Origin: Mycobacteriaceae bacterium
Lineage (GTDB): Bacteria; Actinomycetota; Actinomycetes; Mycobacteriales; Mycobacteriaceae
NCBI GenBank assembly: GCA_019749805.1
Contig: JAIEPH010000026.1
Coordinates: 124,001 to 188,000 of the forward strand
Length of the DNA: 64,000 nucleotides
Reading direction: 5' to 3'
The notes beneath the pieces are model-generated. The model had not been told where the DNA came from and did no database searches. It saw only the letters and a program-made list of their open reading frames with translations. Shown here piece after piece: positions 43,714 to 54,102 of this stretch (position 1 is its first letter; each line of letters begins with the position of its first letter). Position numbers and translations under genes: made by a program.

Positions 43714-44253
43714 CTACCAGATTGTTGCTGGAGCCTGACCGAGAGGGTAGTAGCCGGGCAGCTTCTCGCCCGCCATGGATCGCTCGATACGCTTCTGCAT
43801 GCCATCGCTGAGGTCGCCGGACTCGATGAGTTTGCCGTACATGTACGCGACGTGCCCGAAGTCGAAGAAGTCGCGCTGCCACTCGATCATGAGTTTGCTA
43901 TCGAGTCGGAACCAGCTGCCGCCGATGCCGTAAATCTCGTCCTGGGTGCCGTCGGACTTGTTCACGATCTGCTTCCAGAAGCCGACGATCTCGCCCTGCT
44001 TTTCGTCCACGAGCACCTTCTGGTACTCGTACACCCAGTTCTCCAGGCCCTCCATCTCCATGCCCAAGGCGATCTCGCGTATTTGATCCTTGCCGACACA
44101 CATCACGTCTTCCTTCGGCCCGATGTTCCAGCCGTAGGTCGCGTCGTCGGCGTAGAAGTCGGCGAGACCCTTCCAGTCGCCCTTGCGTTCGGCCTCGCGG
44201 TTGGCCTCCAGCCAGCGGGCTACCCAGTCGTCGAGTTGTTCACGTGACGCCAT
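43714..44253 (-). CDS. SnoaL/NTF2-like hypothetical protein (Rv0762c type)
   Basis: 179-residue NTF2-fold protein (ARWLEANREAERKGDWKGLADFYADDATYGWNIGP at the N-terminus in two adjacent segments, then EIYGIGGSWFRLDSKLMIEW). Its position after ferredoxin matches Rv0762c. The start at 44253 is two bases after the ferredoxin stop. Possibly a small-molecule isomerase or binding protein; no known activity. Confidence 0.8.
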   Translation of the reverse strand: MASREQLDDWVARWLEANREAERKGDWKGLADFYADDATYGWNIGPKEDVMCVGKDQIREIALGMEMEGLENWVYEYQKVLVDEKQGEIVGFWKQIVNKSDGTQDEIYGIGGSWFRLDSKLMIEWQRDFFDFGHVAYMYGKLIESGDLSDGMQKRIERSMAGEKLPGYYPLGQAPATIW

Positions 44254-44255
44254 TG

Positions 44256-45822
<1,567 letters not shown>

Positions 45823-45826
<4 letters not shown>

Positions 45827-46650
45827 GACTTCAGGTTCTCCTCGTTCAAGACCAGCTTCTGACGCTCTGCCGGTGCGTTGGCCAATGGGGCTTCTGGCTG
45901 CAGTTCCATGTTGGCGATGAAGCCGCCGCGCGGCGTCTCTGCGACGAAGGTGATCGCGCGCGCGAGATCGGATGCACGCAGGAAGTAGTCATGTCTGGCC
46001 TGCCCCCACTTCGCCCAATCCTCAAGTGCGGGACCGATCTTCTCGGCCGGCAGGCTCCAGCCCATGCTGGTCTTGGTCGGTCCCGGATGCACGATCGACG
46101 CGCGGACGCCGGTGCCCTCGAGCTCCATCTGGAAGTTCGTCACCATCGCGACCAGCGCCGCCTTGGCTGCCCCGTAGGCGCCCATGTGGGGGCGCTGGCG
46201 AAGTGCGACGTCGGAGCCGACGAAGATCAGGTCGCCGCGCTGACGTTCGAGCATGCCCGGCAGCACCGTGGTCGCCAACCGGTTGGCTCCGACCAGATGA
46301 ATCTGTAGCTGCGAGTCGAATTCGTCGGTGCTGATCTCGGCCAGCTTGCCGAAGTACGTGTCGCCTGCGCCCGCGACCAGTACCTCGATCTCGCCGAGTG
46401 CATCAACGGCGTTGGCTACGAACGACTTCACCGAGTTGGGGTCGGTGACGTCGAGGTGGAAGCCCACGGCCTCACCGCCTTCGGCGTTGATCTTGCCGAC
46501 GAGGTCGTGGAGCTTCTCCACCCGACGGGCGCCCAGCGCGACGGGAAAGCCGCGCGACGCCAGCTCGATCGCGGTGGCTTCTCCGATGCCCGCCGAGGCT
46601 CCTGCGACGATGACCGGTCTGCGGTCGGGAAGTGGTGCAAAACGTGGCAT
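45823..46650 (-). CDS. Short-chain dehydrogenase (Rv0765c type)
   Basis: 275-residue SDR. Cofactor loop GASAGIGEATA, NAG-like segment VAGAGDTYFG, catalytic Ser in FVGSDVALRQ and Tyr/Lys in MGAYGAAKAALVAM. Located between cyp123 and cyp51 with overlapping start and stop codons on both sides, as Rv0765c is. Could oxidise or reduce a hydroxyl of the P450 product. Confidence 0.87.
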
Positions 46651-47870
46651 CAGACAATCTCCACGGTCATGGGTAGGTGGGCGAACCCGCGAACATTACT
46701 CGAGTGGACGCGGACGGCGTTGGCCTCGTCGACTTCGAATCCGCGGATTCGCTTGAACATTTCGGTCAGCGCGACTCGGGCTTCCATCCTGGCGAGGTGT
46801 GCACCGAGGCAGAAGTGGGCACCGCTGCCGAAGCTCTGGAGTTTGGCCCCGATCTCGCGGCCGATGATGAAGTCGTCGGGGTTCTCGAAGACGCGCTCGT
46901 CGCGGTGGGCAGAGCCGGGAAGCAGCAGGAGCACGTCACCATCGGGGATGGTCGTGTCGTACAGCGTCAGTTCTCCCTCGACGGTGCGGGCGAGGATTTG
47001 GCTCGAGGTGTCGTAGCGAAGCGTCTCTTCGACCCACAGCGGTACGCGGTCGAGATCGGTGTAGATCGGCGCCAGCTGATCGGGGTTCTTGTGGCCCCAG
47101 AACGCCGCGTTGGCAAGCAGTTTGGTGGTGGTCTCGTTGCCGGCGATCACCATCAGGAACATGAACCCGAGGATCTCCTCGTCGGTGAGACGGTCGCCGT
47201 CGATCTCCGCCTCGAGCAGTGCCGACGTCAGATCGTCGGTGAGCTGCTTGCGGCGCTGGGCGACCATCTCCTGGTAGTAGACGATCAGGTTGAGCGACGC
47301 CTCGATGGCTGCGGGCGGCACGTCGGTCACGCCTTCGTCGCGGTGCATCACGCCGTCGGCCCACGCCCGCACCTGATCGCGGTCCTCGACCGGCACGCCC
47401 ATCAGCTCGGAGATCACGTCCATCGGGAGCTTGCCCGCGAATTCGTTGACGTAATCGACGGTCTCCGAACGAGAGGAGCCCGCCTTTTCCAACATCGTGT
47501 CGAGATGCTGAATCGCGATCTCGGTGACCCGGGGTTCCAATTCCCGGATGCGACGCGGCGTGAAACCCTTGGACACCAGGGTGCGCAGCCGTAGGTGCGC
47601 CGGATCGTCCATCGCCAGAAACGACATGGTCTTGGACGCGTGTGGCCCGCGCGACGCCGGATCGAGCGACACGCCGAACTTGTTGGACAGCGTGGTGCTG
47701 TTGCGGAATCCGGCCAGCACGTCGGAGTGCCGCGACAACGCCCAGAAGCCCAAGTCGGGGTTGTGGTACAGCGGAGCTTCGTCGCGTAGCCGCTTGTAGT
47801 ACGGATACGGGTCTTCGTGGAAGTCGTAGTCGTACGGGTCTAGGAGCAGATCGCTCGTCTCAACGCTCAT
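46650..47870 (-). CDS. cyp123: Cytochrome P450 CYP123
   Basis: 406-residue P450 in the position of Rv0766c. I helix AGNETTTKLL, K-helix EETLRY, heme loop FGSGAHFCLGAHLARME. The region LRTLVSKGFTPRRIRELEPR is typical of bacterial class I P450s. Overlaps the TetR gene upstream and the SDR gene downstream. Substrate unknown; it probably shares the cluster ferredoxin. Confidence 0.88.
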   Translation of the reverse strand: MSVETSDLLLDPYDYDFHEDPYPYYKRLRDEAPLYHNPDLGFWALSRHSDVLAGFRNSTTLSNKFGVSLDPASRGPHASKTMSFLAMDDPAHLRLRTLVSKGFTPRRIRELEPRVTEIAIQHLDTMLEKAGSSRSETVDYVNEFAGKLPMDVISELMGVPVEDRDQVRAWADGVMHRDEGVTDVPPAAIEASLNLIVYYQEMVAQRRKQLTDDLTSALLEAEIDGDRLTDEEILGFMFLMVIAGNETTTKLLANAAFWGHKNPDQLAPIYTDLDRVPLWVEETLRYDTSSQILARTVEGELTLYDTTIPDGDVLLLLPGSAHRDERVFENPDDFIIGREIGAKLQSFGSGAHFCLGAHLARMEARVALTEMFKRIRGFEVDEANAVRVHSSNVRGFAHLPMTVEIV

Positions 47871-48475
47871 TTGTCGTCCCCAATGATGAGGCCGACCACA
47901 TAGCTGAGCCGATCGGCGATCTGGTGATAGGTGAACGCGCCGCTTCCGGCATTGACCAACGCGCCGAAGAACGTCATCTCCAACGCGGAGAGTGTGCGTG
48001 GGTCCGCATCCGGGCCCACGGCCGAACGAATGCGACGGTGGATCTCCGCGCCGATGCGATCACGGACCGCACGCACCGCCTCGTCGTTTCCGCTCAGCAG
48101 CGCGGTGGTGCACGCGGCGGCCACCTCCGGCTCGTCGGCGACGGTCAGCGCCATGCTGCGCAGCGTCTTCTCGACACGGGTGACCCGGCTGTCGTTGACG
48201 TCGGTGAAGTAGGGCACCTGTCGGATCAGGTTCAGATACACCTCGGCGATCAGGTGGTTCTTCGACGAGAAGTAGGTGTAGGCGGTCGCGGGCGCGACCT
48301 TGGCCCGCGCCGCCACCGCGCGCACTGTCAGATCCGCATAGGACGACTCGCGCAGCATCTCGACGCCGGCGGCGAGCACCTTGTTGAAGGTTTCCTCCTG
48401 GCGGCGGTTGCGCGGCGTCTCCCCAGGCTGAGGAGGAGGCGGCTGCGCGACCACAACCACGGGATCACTGGACAC
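47867..48475 (-). CDS. TetR-family regulator of the cyp51 cluster (Rv0767c type)
   Basis: 202-residue TetR protein. Helix-turn-helix at about residues 45-70 (LTVRAVAARAKVAPATAYTYFSS). First gene of the leftward operon; its GTG start lies inside one copy of the palindrome GGACA-N2-TGTCC and a second copy precedes aldA. This suggests autoregulation and control of both divergent operons. Ligand unknown. Confidence 0.87.
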   Translation of the reverse strand: MSSDPVVVVAQPPPPQPGETPRNRRQEETFNKVLAAGVEMLRESSYADLTVRAVAARAKVAPATAYTYFSSKNHLIAEVYLNLIRQVPYFTDVNDSRVTRVEKTLRSMALTVADEPEVAAACTTALLSGNDEAVRAVRDRIGAEIHRRIRSAVGPDADPRTLSALEMTFFGALVNAGSGAFTYHQIADRLSYVVGLIIGDDK

Positions 48476-48481
48476 ATGTCC
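48470..48481. promoter_or_regulatory. Palindromic operator overlapping the TetR start codon
   Basis: GGACA-CA-TGTCC, within ACTGGACACATGTCC. The start codon of the TetR gene lies inside it, so binding would block both transcription and, if the message is leaderless, its very first bases. Paired with the site at 48582-48593. Confidence 0.6.
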
Positions 48482-48581
48482 AACTTATCGGACGTGGTCA
48501 GTGTGAGGCAAGTGCACAGGTGAAGTTGGGTGCTCTTGCTTCTCTCCGCACAGTGCGGCTAAGGTTCGGCGTAGGATAGTC

Positions 48582-48593
48582 GGACAGTTGTCC
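48582..48593. promoter_or_regulatory. Palindromic operator upstream of aldA
   Basis: GGACA-GT-TGTCC, 25 bases before the aldA start. Its reverse complement in context, ACTGGACAACTGTCC, matches the site at the TetR start in 13 of 15 bases, which argues for one protein binding both. Confidence 0.6.
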
Positions 48594-48617
48594 AGTACTA
48601 CGAACACAGGAGTTCGG

Positions 48618-50084
48618 ATGGGAATCCTCGCCGATCGCGAGAGTCGTTTGCTCATCGACGGCGAGCTTGTCGCCGGCAGCGGGGGCACGTTCGGAACCAT
48701 CAACCCGGCGACCGAGGAGGTGCTCGGTGTCGCCGCTGACGCAAGCGCCGACGACATGGGTCGGGCGATCGAGGCGGCGCGGCGCGCGTTCGACGAGACC
48801 GGATGGTCGACCGACACCGAGCTGCGGGTGCGCGGTATCCGCCAACTGCAGCAGGCGATGCGCGATCGCGTCGAAGAATTGAGGGAACTGGCCATTTCCG
48901 AGGTGGGCGCACCCCGGATGTTGACCTCGATGGCCCAACTCGAAGGTCCCGTCGAGGATTTGACCTTCTGTGCAGAAACCGCCGAGAGCTATCAATGGAC
49001 GACCGACCTCGGTATCGCCGAGCCGATGGGAATCAAGACTCGTCGGACCATCGCCAGGGAGGCGATCGGCGTCGTCGGCGCCATCACACCGTGGAACTTC
49101 CCGAACCAGATCAACCTCGCCAAGCTCGGCCCCGCGCTGGCGGCCGGCAACACGGTAGTGCTCAAACCCGCTCCTGACACTCCGTGGAGCGCGGCGATTC
49201 TCGGCGAGCTGATCCTCGAGCACACCGACATCCCGGCCGGCGTGGTTAATATCGTCACATCCAGTGACCACGGTGTCGGCGCGCTGTTGTCGAAAGACCC
49301 ACGGGTGGACATGGTTTCGTTCACCGGATCGACGAACACCGGCCGCGCGGTGATGGCTGACGGTGCCCCGACCCTGAAGAAGGTGTTCCTCGAACTCGGC
49401 GGAAAGTCGGCGTTCCTGGTCCTCGATGATGCCGACCTGGCCGGTGCATGCTCGATGTCGGCGTTCACGGCGTCGATGCATGCGGGTCAGGGTTGCGCGA
49501 TCACCACTCGCCTCGTGGTGCCGCGGGCCCGCTACGACGAAGCCGTCGAAGCCGCAGCGGCCACCATGGCCGGACTGCGCCCCGGTGACCCCAACGATTC
49601 GGGCACCATCTGCGGGCCGGTGATCTCGGAACGTCAGCGCGATCGCGTTCAGGGCTATCTCGACTCGGCCACTGCCGAGGGTGGCAAATTCGCCTGTGGC
49701 GGTGGCCGTCCCGCCGATCGCGATACGGGATTCTTCATCGAGCCCACGGTCATCGCAGGTCTGGACAACAACGCCAAGGTAGCGCGTGAGGAGATCTTCG
49801 GGCCGGTGCTCACCGTCATCGCCCATGACGGCGACGACGACGCCGTGCGCATCGCGAACGATTCGCCCTACGGTCTGTCAGGCACGGTGTTCTCCGCGGA
49901 CGAGGAACGTGCGGCGGGCATCGCTGCACGGTTGCGGGTCGGCACGGTCAACGTGAATGGCGGTGTCTGGTACTCCGCCGACATGCCGTTCGGCGGATAC
50001 AAGCAATCCGGCCTCGGCCGTGAGATGGGGCTCGCCGGTTTCGAGGAGTACCTGGAAATCAAAGCCATTGCGACAGCCGTCTGA
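48618..50084 (+). CDS. aldA: NAD-dependent aldehyde dehydrogenase (Rv0768, AldA type)
   Basis: 488-residue aldehyde dehydrogenase. Motifs are GAITPWNFPNQINLAKLG (catalytic-site Asn), VSFTGSTNTGRAV (cofactor), FLELGGKSAFLVLDD (general base Glu) and GQGCAITTRLVV (nucleophile Cys). ATG 48618 has ACAGGAG upstream and gives the length of Rv0768. First gene of the rightward operon facing the TetR-led one. Likely oxidises aldehydes made by AdhB or P450s. Confidence 0.92.
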   Translation: MGILADRESRLLIDGELVAGSGGTFGTINPATEEVLGVAADASADDMGRAIEAARRAFDETGWSTDTELRVRGIRQLQQAMRDRVEELRELAISEVGAPRMLTSMAQLEGPVEDLTFCAETAESYQWTTDLGIAEPMGIKTRRTIAREAIGVVGAITPWNFPNQINLAKLGPALAAGNTVVLKPAPDTPWSAAILGELILEHTDIPAGVVNIVTSSDHGVGALLSKDPRVDMVSFTGSTNTGRAVMADGAPTLKKVFLELGGKSAFLVLDDADLAGACSMSAFTASMHAGQGCAITTRLVVPRARYDEAVEAAAATMAGLRPGDPNDSGTICGPVISERQRDRVQGYLDSATAEGGKFACGGGRPADRDTGFFIEPTVIAGLDNNAKVAREEIFGPVLTVIAHDGDDDAVRIANDSPYGLSGTVFSADEERAAGIAARLRVGTVNVNGGVWYSADMPFGGYKQSGLGREMGLAGFEEYLEIKAIATAV

Positions 50085-50165
50085 CAATGCGCTGAACGTG
50101 GGTTACCCGCACGCGAAATCGAAGAAAACGTGCGAAAAGTCCACACTCGGCTGAAAGAGGGAGAG

Positions 50166-50921
50166 ATGTACGGAGATCAGTTCAAGGAGAAGGTCGCGAT
50201 CGTCACCGGTGCCGGCGGCGGCATCGGGCAGGCGTACGCCGAGGCGCTGGCCCGTGAGGGTGCGGCCGTGGTGGTGGCCGACATCAACGTCGAAGGTGCG
50301 CAGAAGGTCGCCGACGGCATCAAGGGTGAGGGCGGCAACGCGCTCGCCGTCCGCGTCGATGTCTCGGATCCGGACTCCGCCAAGGAGATGGCCGCGCAGA
50401 CGCTCGCCGAGTTCGAGGGCATCGACTACCTGGTCAACAACGCCGCGATCTTCGGCGGCATGAAGCTGGACTTCCTCATCACCGTCGACTGGGACTACTA
50501 CAAGAAGTTCATGAGCGTGAACCTCGACGGCGCGCTGGTGTGCACCCGCGCGGTGTACCGCAAGATGGCCAAGCGCGGCGGGGGCGCGATCGTCAACCAA
50601 TCCTCCACTGCAGCATGGCTTTACTCGAACTTCTACGGCCTGGCCAAAGTCGGCATCAATGGCCTCACCCAGCAGCTCGCGACCGAACTCGGTGGGCAGA
50701 ACATCCGCGTCAACGCCATCGCGCCCGGCCCCATCGACACCGAGGCCAATCGCACCACCACGCCGCAGGAGATGGTCGCCGACATCGTCAAGAACATCCC
50801 GTTGTCGCGCATGGGCGAGGTAGACGATCTGACCGGCATGTGCCTGTTCCTACTTTCGGACCAGGCCAAGTGGATCACCGGGCAGATATTCAATGTCGAC
50901 GGCGGACAGATCATCCGCTGA
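50166..50921 (+). CDS. Short-chain dehydrogenase (Rv0769 type)
   Basis: 251-residue classical SDR with TGAGGGIGQAYA, NNAAIFGG, catalytic Ser in VNQSSTAAW and the variant YGLAKVG for Tyr/Lys, and the C-terminal TGQIFNVDGG. ATG 50166 follows GAAAGAGGGAGAG; an upstream GTG/ATG extension is less likely. TGATG overlap with the next gene. Matches Rv0769 position. Confidence 0.88.
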   Translation: MYGDQFKEKVAIVTGAGGGIGQAYAEALAREGAAVVVADINVEGAQKVADGIKGEGGNALAVRVDVSDPDSAKEMAAQTLAEFEGIDYLVNNAAIFGGMKLDFLITVDWDYYKKFMSVNLDGALVCTRAVYRKMAKRGGGAIVNQSSTAAWLYSNFYGLAKVGINGLTQQLATELGGQNIRVNAIAPGPIDTEANRTTTPQEMVADIVKNIPLSRMGEVDDLTGMCLFLLSDQAKWITGQIFNVDGGQIIR

Positions 50922-51784
50922 TGAGTGAGCCGACGCTGGGGTACATCGGTCTGGGCAATCAGGGCGCCCCGATGGCGAAGCGACTCGTCGACTGGCCCGG
51001 CGGGTTAGTGGTCTTCGATGTGCGGACCGAGGCGATGACCCCCCTGGTCGAGCTCGGCGCGACGGTGGCCGACAGCGTCGCAGATGTGGCCCGAGGGGCT
51101 GACGTCATCAGTGTGACCGTCCTCAACGACGCACAGGTGCGCGACGTCGTCGGTGAACTCGGTACGCACGCCAAGCCCGGCACGGTCATCGCGATTCACT
51201 CCACCATCGAGCCAGGGACCGCAGCCGAGCTGGCGGAGCAGCTGAAAGCCAAGGGAATTCACGTTGTGGACGCCCCGGTGAGCGGCGGCGCCGGCGCGGC
51301 CGAGAAGGGCGAGCTTGCCGTCATGGTCGGCGCGGATGACGACGCCTATGAGACGGTCAAGCCGGTTTTCAAGAAGTGGGCGTCGATGGTGGTGCGGGCC
51401 GGCGAGCCGGGCGCGGGGACCAGGATGAAGATTGCCCGCAACATGCTGACCTTCATCGGGTTCGCCGCGGCGTGCGAGGCGTCCAGGCTGGCCGAAGCGG
51501 CCGGCATCGACCTGCAGAAGCTGGGCCGGGTGGTACGGCACAGCGATGCGCAAAGTGGTGGGCCCGGCGCGATCATGGCACGGGATGACACGAAACCCCT
51601 TCAGCCCGACCACTTCCTGTACGACATGTTCGTCCACACCCGCGGTCTGGCCGAGAAGGATCTGAAACTCGCCCTCGGGCTCGGCGAGGCCAACGGAGTG
51701 GACCTGCCGCTGGCCGAGATAGCTTTGCGGAATCTGGCCGCCGGACTCGGTGTGCCGCACACGACTTCAACGACGAAGGAGTAA
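50921..51784 (+). CDS. 3-hydroxyisobutyrate dehydrogenase-like beta-hydroxyacid dehydrogenase (Rv0770 type)
   Basis: 287-residue NAD(P)-dependent oxidoreductase. Cofactor loop GYIGLGNQGAPMAKRL, substrate loop DAPVSGGAGAAEKGELAVM and lysine-containing TRMKIARNMLTFIG. Intact, in contrast to the truncated relative at 15640. Located between the SDR and the CMD-like gene as Rv0770 is. Exact hydroxyacid unknown. Confidence 0.88.
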   Translation: MSEPTLGYIGLGNQGAPMAKRLVDWPGGLVVFDVRTEAMTPLVELGATVADSVADVARGADVISVTVLNDAQVRDVVGELGTHAKPGTVIAIHSTIEPGTAAELAEQLKAKGIHVVDAPVSGGAGAAEKGELAVMVGADDDAYETVKPVFKKWASMVVRAGEPGAGTRMKIARNMLTFIGFAAACEASRLAEAAGIDLQKLGRVVRHSDAQSGGPGAIMARDDTKPLQPDHFLYDMFVHTRGLAEKDLKLALGLGEANGVDLPLAEIALRNLAAGLGVPHTTSTTKE

Positions 51785-51789
51785 CCGGT

Positions 51790-52233
51790 ATGGACGAACT
51801 GCGCCGCAAGGGCCTCGAAAAGATGAACGAGGTCTACGGCTGGGAGATGCCCAACATCGAGGGCGACCCATTCTTCGACCTCACCGTCGACCATCTCTTC
51901 GGCACCATCTGGACGCGACCCGGACTGTCGATGCGGGACAAGCGGATCATGACCCTGACCGTGGTGACCGCTGTCGGGAACGCCGATCTCGCCGAGATCC
52001 AGGCCAACGCCGCACTCGCCAACGGTGAGCTGACGGAGACCGAACTCAAGGAAATGGCGCTCTTCCTCACCCACTACCTCGGATTCCCGTTGGGGTCCAA
52101 GCTCGACGGCGTCGTGTCCTCGGTGATCAAGAAGCGCAAGAAGGCCGCCGAACGGGGCAAGGGCGAAGACAAGAAGGGCAACGTCAACGCGGCGGTCCGA
52201 ATGCACTCAGGGGGCACGGTCCATGATGAGTAG
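51790..52233 (+). CDS. Carboxymuconolactone decarboxylase-like protein (Rv0771 type)
   Basis: 147-residue all-helical protein with the CMD-fold segment RPGLSMRDKRIMTLTVVTAVGN and the Lys/Gly-rich basic tail. The redox CxxC of the AhpD branch is absent, so it belongs to the decarboxylase-like branch. Starts six bases after the previous gene and overlaps the next by 11 bases. Role in this pathway unknown. Confidence 0.83.
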   Translation: MDELRRKGLEKMNEVYGWEMPNIEGDPFFDLTVDHLFGTIWTRPGLSMRDKRIMTLTVVTAVGNADLAEIQANAALANGELTETELKEMALFLTHYLGFPLGSKLDGVVSSVIKKRKKAAERGKGEDKKGNVNAAVRMHSGGTVHDE

Positions 52234-53449
52234 GTATGCCGCGCTGTCGCGTGAGGAACTGGCCACCCTGGTGCCGGAGCTGTTGTTGATCGGTCAGCTC
52301 ATCGACCGCTCCGGAATGGCGCACTGCATCAGCGCGTGGGGACGCGAGGAGATGCTGCAGATCGCGATCGAGGAGTGGGCCGCGTCCAGCCCGCTCTACA
52401 CCAAGCGGATGCAGAAGGCGCTGAAATACGAGGGCGTCGACATCTTCACCCTCTTCAAGGGCCTGCAACTCGACATCGGCGCGCCGCCGCAGTTCATGGA
52501 TTTCCGCTACGTCGTGCACGACCGCTGGCACGGTGAGTTCTACCTCAATCACTGTGGCGCCCTGCTTGATGTCGAGCCGATGGGCGAGGACTACGTCAAG
52601 GGCATGTGCCACGACATCGAGGACCCCACGTTCGACGCGACGGCCCTGGCCACCAACCGCAAGGCTCAGGTCCGGCCGATCCACCGGCCGCCGAGGACAC
52701 CGTCCGACCAGCATCCGCACTGTCGGTGGACGGTGATCATCGACGAGTCTTACCCAGAGGTTCCCTTCATCCCGGCGATGGACATCGTCGGCGCTACTCG
52801 CGCCCACCACACTGAGCTCGCGCCGATCGACCCGAACGACGAAGGTATGGCGGACTATTCGGGGGAGTTGCTCGCCGATGTCGACTTCGGGGCGTTCTCG
52901 CATTCGGCGCTGGTCCGGATCGCCGATGAGGTTTGCCTGCAGATGCACCTGCTGGTGAAGTCATTCACCATCGCGGTCGAGAAGCGTGCCAAGGACGATG
53001 TGGCGCTCGCGCGGTCGATCCGCACCAAGCAGCTGATCGGCATAGCCGGCGTCGCGGCGGAACGAATTCACAAGGCACTGAAGATCTCCAAGGATGTCAA
53101 GGGTGCACTGCGGGTGCTCGAGTTGCATCCGCTGCTCAATCCGGCTGCGTACGTGTGGGCCGACGTCGATCCCGGCTTCGTACATGTCCGTCAATCGCCG
53201 GCACACGAGGACGGTTCGTGGATCTCGCTGGTCTCGCCCGTCGCAGACCTGCCGTTGCAGGCGATCGTCCAGGCGGTCGATCCGCATTTGCGCGCCGAGG
53301 TATCGGGTACCGAGTCGGATTGGACAGTGCGGGTGATCGAAACCGACACCGCAGCAAAGGAACTGCCCGAGGTGGCCGTGTGCAAGTTCAGCGGTGGTGC
53401 GTCGTGGGAGTTCGAAGAGCGAAAGTCGCTTCCGCTGACGGTTGTCTGA
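52223..53449 (+). CDS. Unrecognised 408-residue protein
   Basis: Soluble protein with no signal peptide and no family I can name. Conserved-looking features include RDE-rich N-terminus, FMDFRYVVHDRWHGEFYLNH, and a Cys/His-rich region GMCHDIEDPTF and HPHCRWTVIIDESYPEVPF (about residues 125-175) that could bind a metal. It overlaps the CMD-like gene by 11 bases and so belongs to the aldA operon. Absent from the corresponding M. tuberculosis order. Its end runs into a tandem duplication. Confidence 0.7.
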   Translation: MMSRYAALSREELATLVPELLLIGQLIDRSGMAHCISAWGREEMLQIAIEEWAASSPLYTKRMQKALKYEGVDIFTLFKGLQLDIGAPPQFMDFRYVVHDRWHGEFYLNHCGALLDVEPMGEDYVKGMCHDIEDPTFDATALATNRKAQVRPIHRPPRTPSDQHPHCRWTVIIDESYPEVPFIPAMDIVGATRAHHTELAPIDPNDEGMADYSGELLADVDFGAFSHSALVRIADEVCLQMHLLVKSFTIAVEKRAKDDVALARSIRTKQLIGIAGVAAERIHKALKISKDVKGALRVLELHPLLNPAAYVWADVDPGFVHVRQSPAHEDGSWISLVSPVADLPLQAIVQAVDPHLRAEVSGTESDWTVRVIETDTAAKELPEVAVCKFSGGASWEFEERKSLPLTVV

Positions 53450-54083
53450 TTGTCGGCTCGGCCGACGGGCGTCTGATTGTCGGCTCGGCCGACGGGCGTA
53501 TAGCGCCACCAACCCAGCGGCGCAGGTAGTCCCGCAACTCGGCGCCCTGGCGTGGCGGTCTGCCCGGGTCGATCACGAACGACTGGATGATCCGCAGCAG
53601 ATGCTCGACCAGTTCGGCGAGATCGGCGTCGGTGTACCCGAGGCCCGTCCAGTCGACGTCGAATCTGCGTACCAGCGAATGGCCGAAATCCATCGCGACG
53701 TCGGACGTCACCGACTCGGTGTGGCGGCTGGGCTGGCCGGGCATGATGAGCAGGCCGATGTGCTTGTCCTCGGGTAACCATTCGAGCGCTGTTGCGACGG
53801 CCTCGGCAATGGCGTCGGCCGGATCGGTGATTCCGCGCAGATGTGCTGCCAGCCGGTCGAGGAAGCCACTGGCCGCGTGGACGGCGCCGGCGATCAGCAG
53901 CGCGTCGGTGCTGGGGAAGTAGCGGTACACCGTCTGGCGGGTGACGCCAAGCGTGCGAGCCACGTCGCTGATCGAGAAATCGGCACCACGCTCGTCGATT
54001 GCCCTGCTCGCCGCCTCGAGGATGCGGCTGATCGCCTCCTCGTCGGTGGCGGGTGCCGATCCGGACCAGCCGTGGGTACGCAT
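53388..54083 (-). CDS. TetR-family regulator downstream of the CYP125-like P450
   Basis: 231-residue TetR protein. HTH at about residues 37-60 (SISDVARTLGVTRQTVYRYFPS). ATG 54083 is used; frames further upstream overlap the P450 end. The last 35 residues or so include repeated RPSAEPTI units created by the tandem duplication at 53444 and overlap the convergent 408-residue protein gene by 62 bases, so the natural C-terminus may be shorter. Cotranscribed with the P450 (19-base gap). Confidence 0.8.
   Translation of the reverse strand: MRTHGWSGSAPATDEEAISRILEAASRAIDERGADFSISDVARTLGVTRQTVYRYFPSTDALLIAGAVHAASGFLDRLAAHLRGITDPADAIAEAVATALEWLPEDKHIGLLIMPGQPSRHTESVTSDVAMDFGHSLVRRFDVDWTGLGYTDADLAELVEHLLRIIQSFVIDPGRPPRQGAELRDYLRRWVGGAIRPSAEPTIRRPSAEPTIRQPSAEATFALRTPTTHHR
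53444..53497. repeat. 27-base perfect tandem duplication
   Basis: Two identical 27-base copies side by side (53444-53470 and 53471-53497). The first copy contains the stop of the 408-residue protein gene. On the opposite strand the duplication adds nine residues to the TetR protein. Since 27 is a multiple of three, neither frame is broken. Confidence 0.9.
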
Positions 54084-54102
54084 CCTGGGATAGTACTGCG
54101 CC

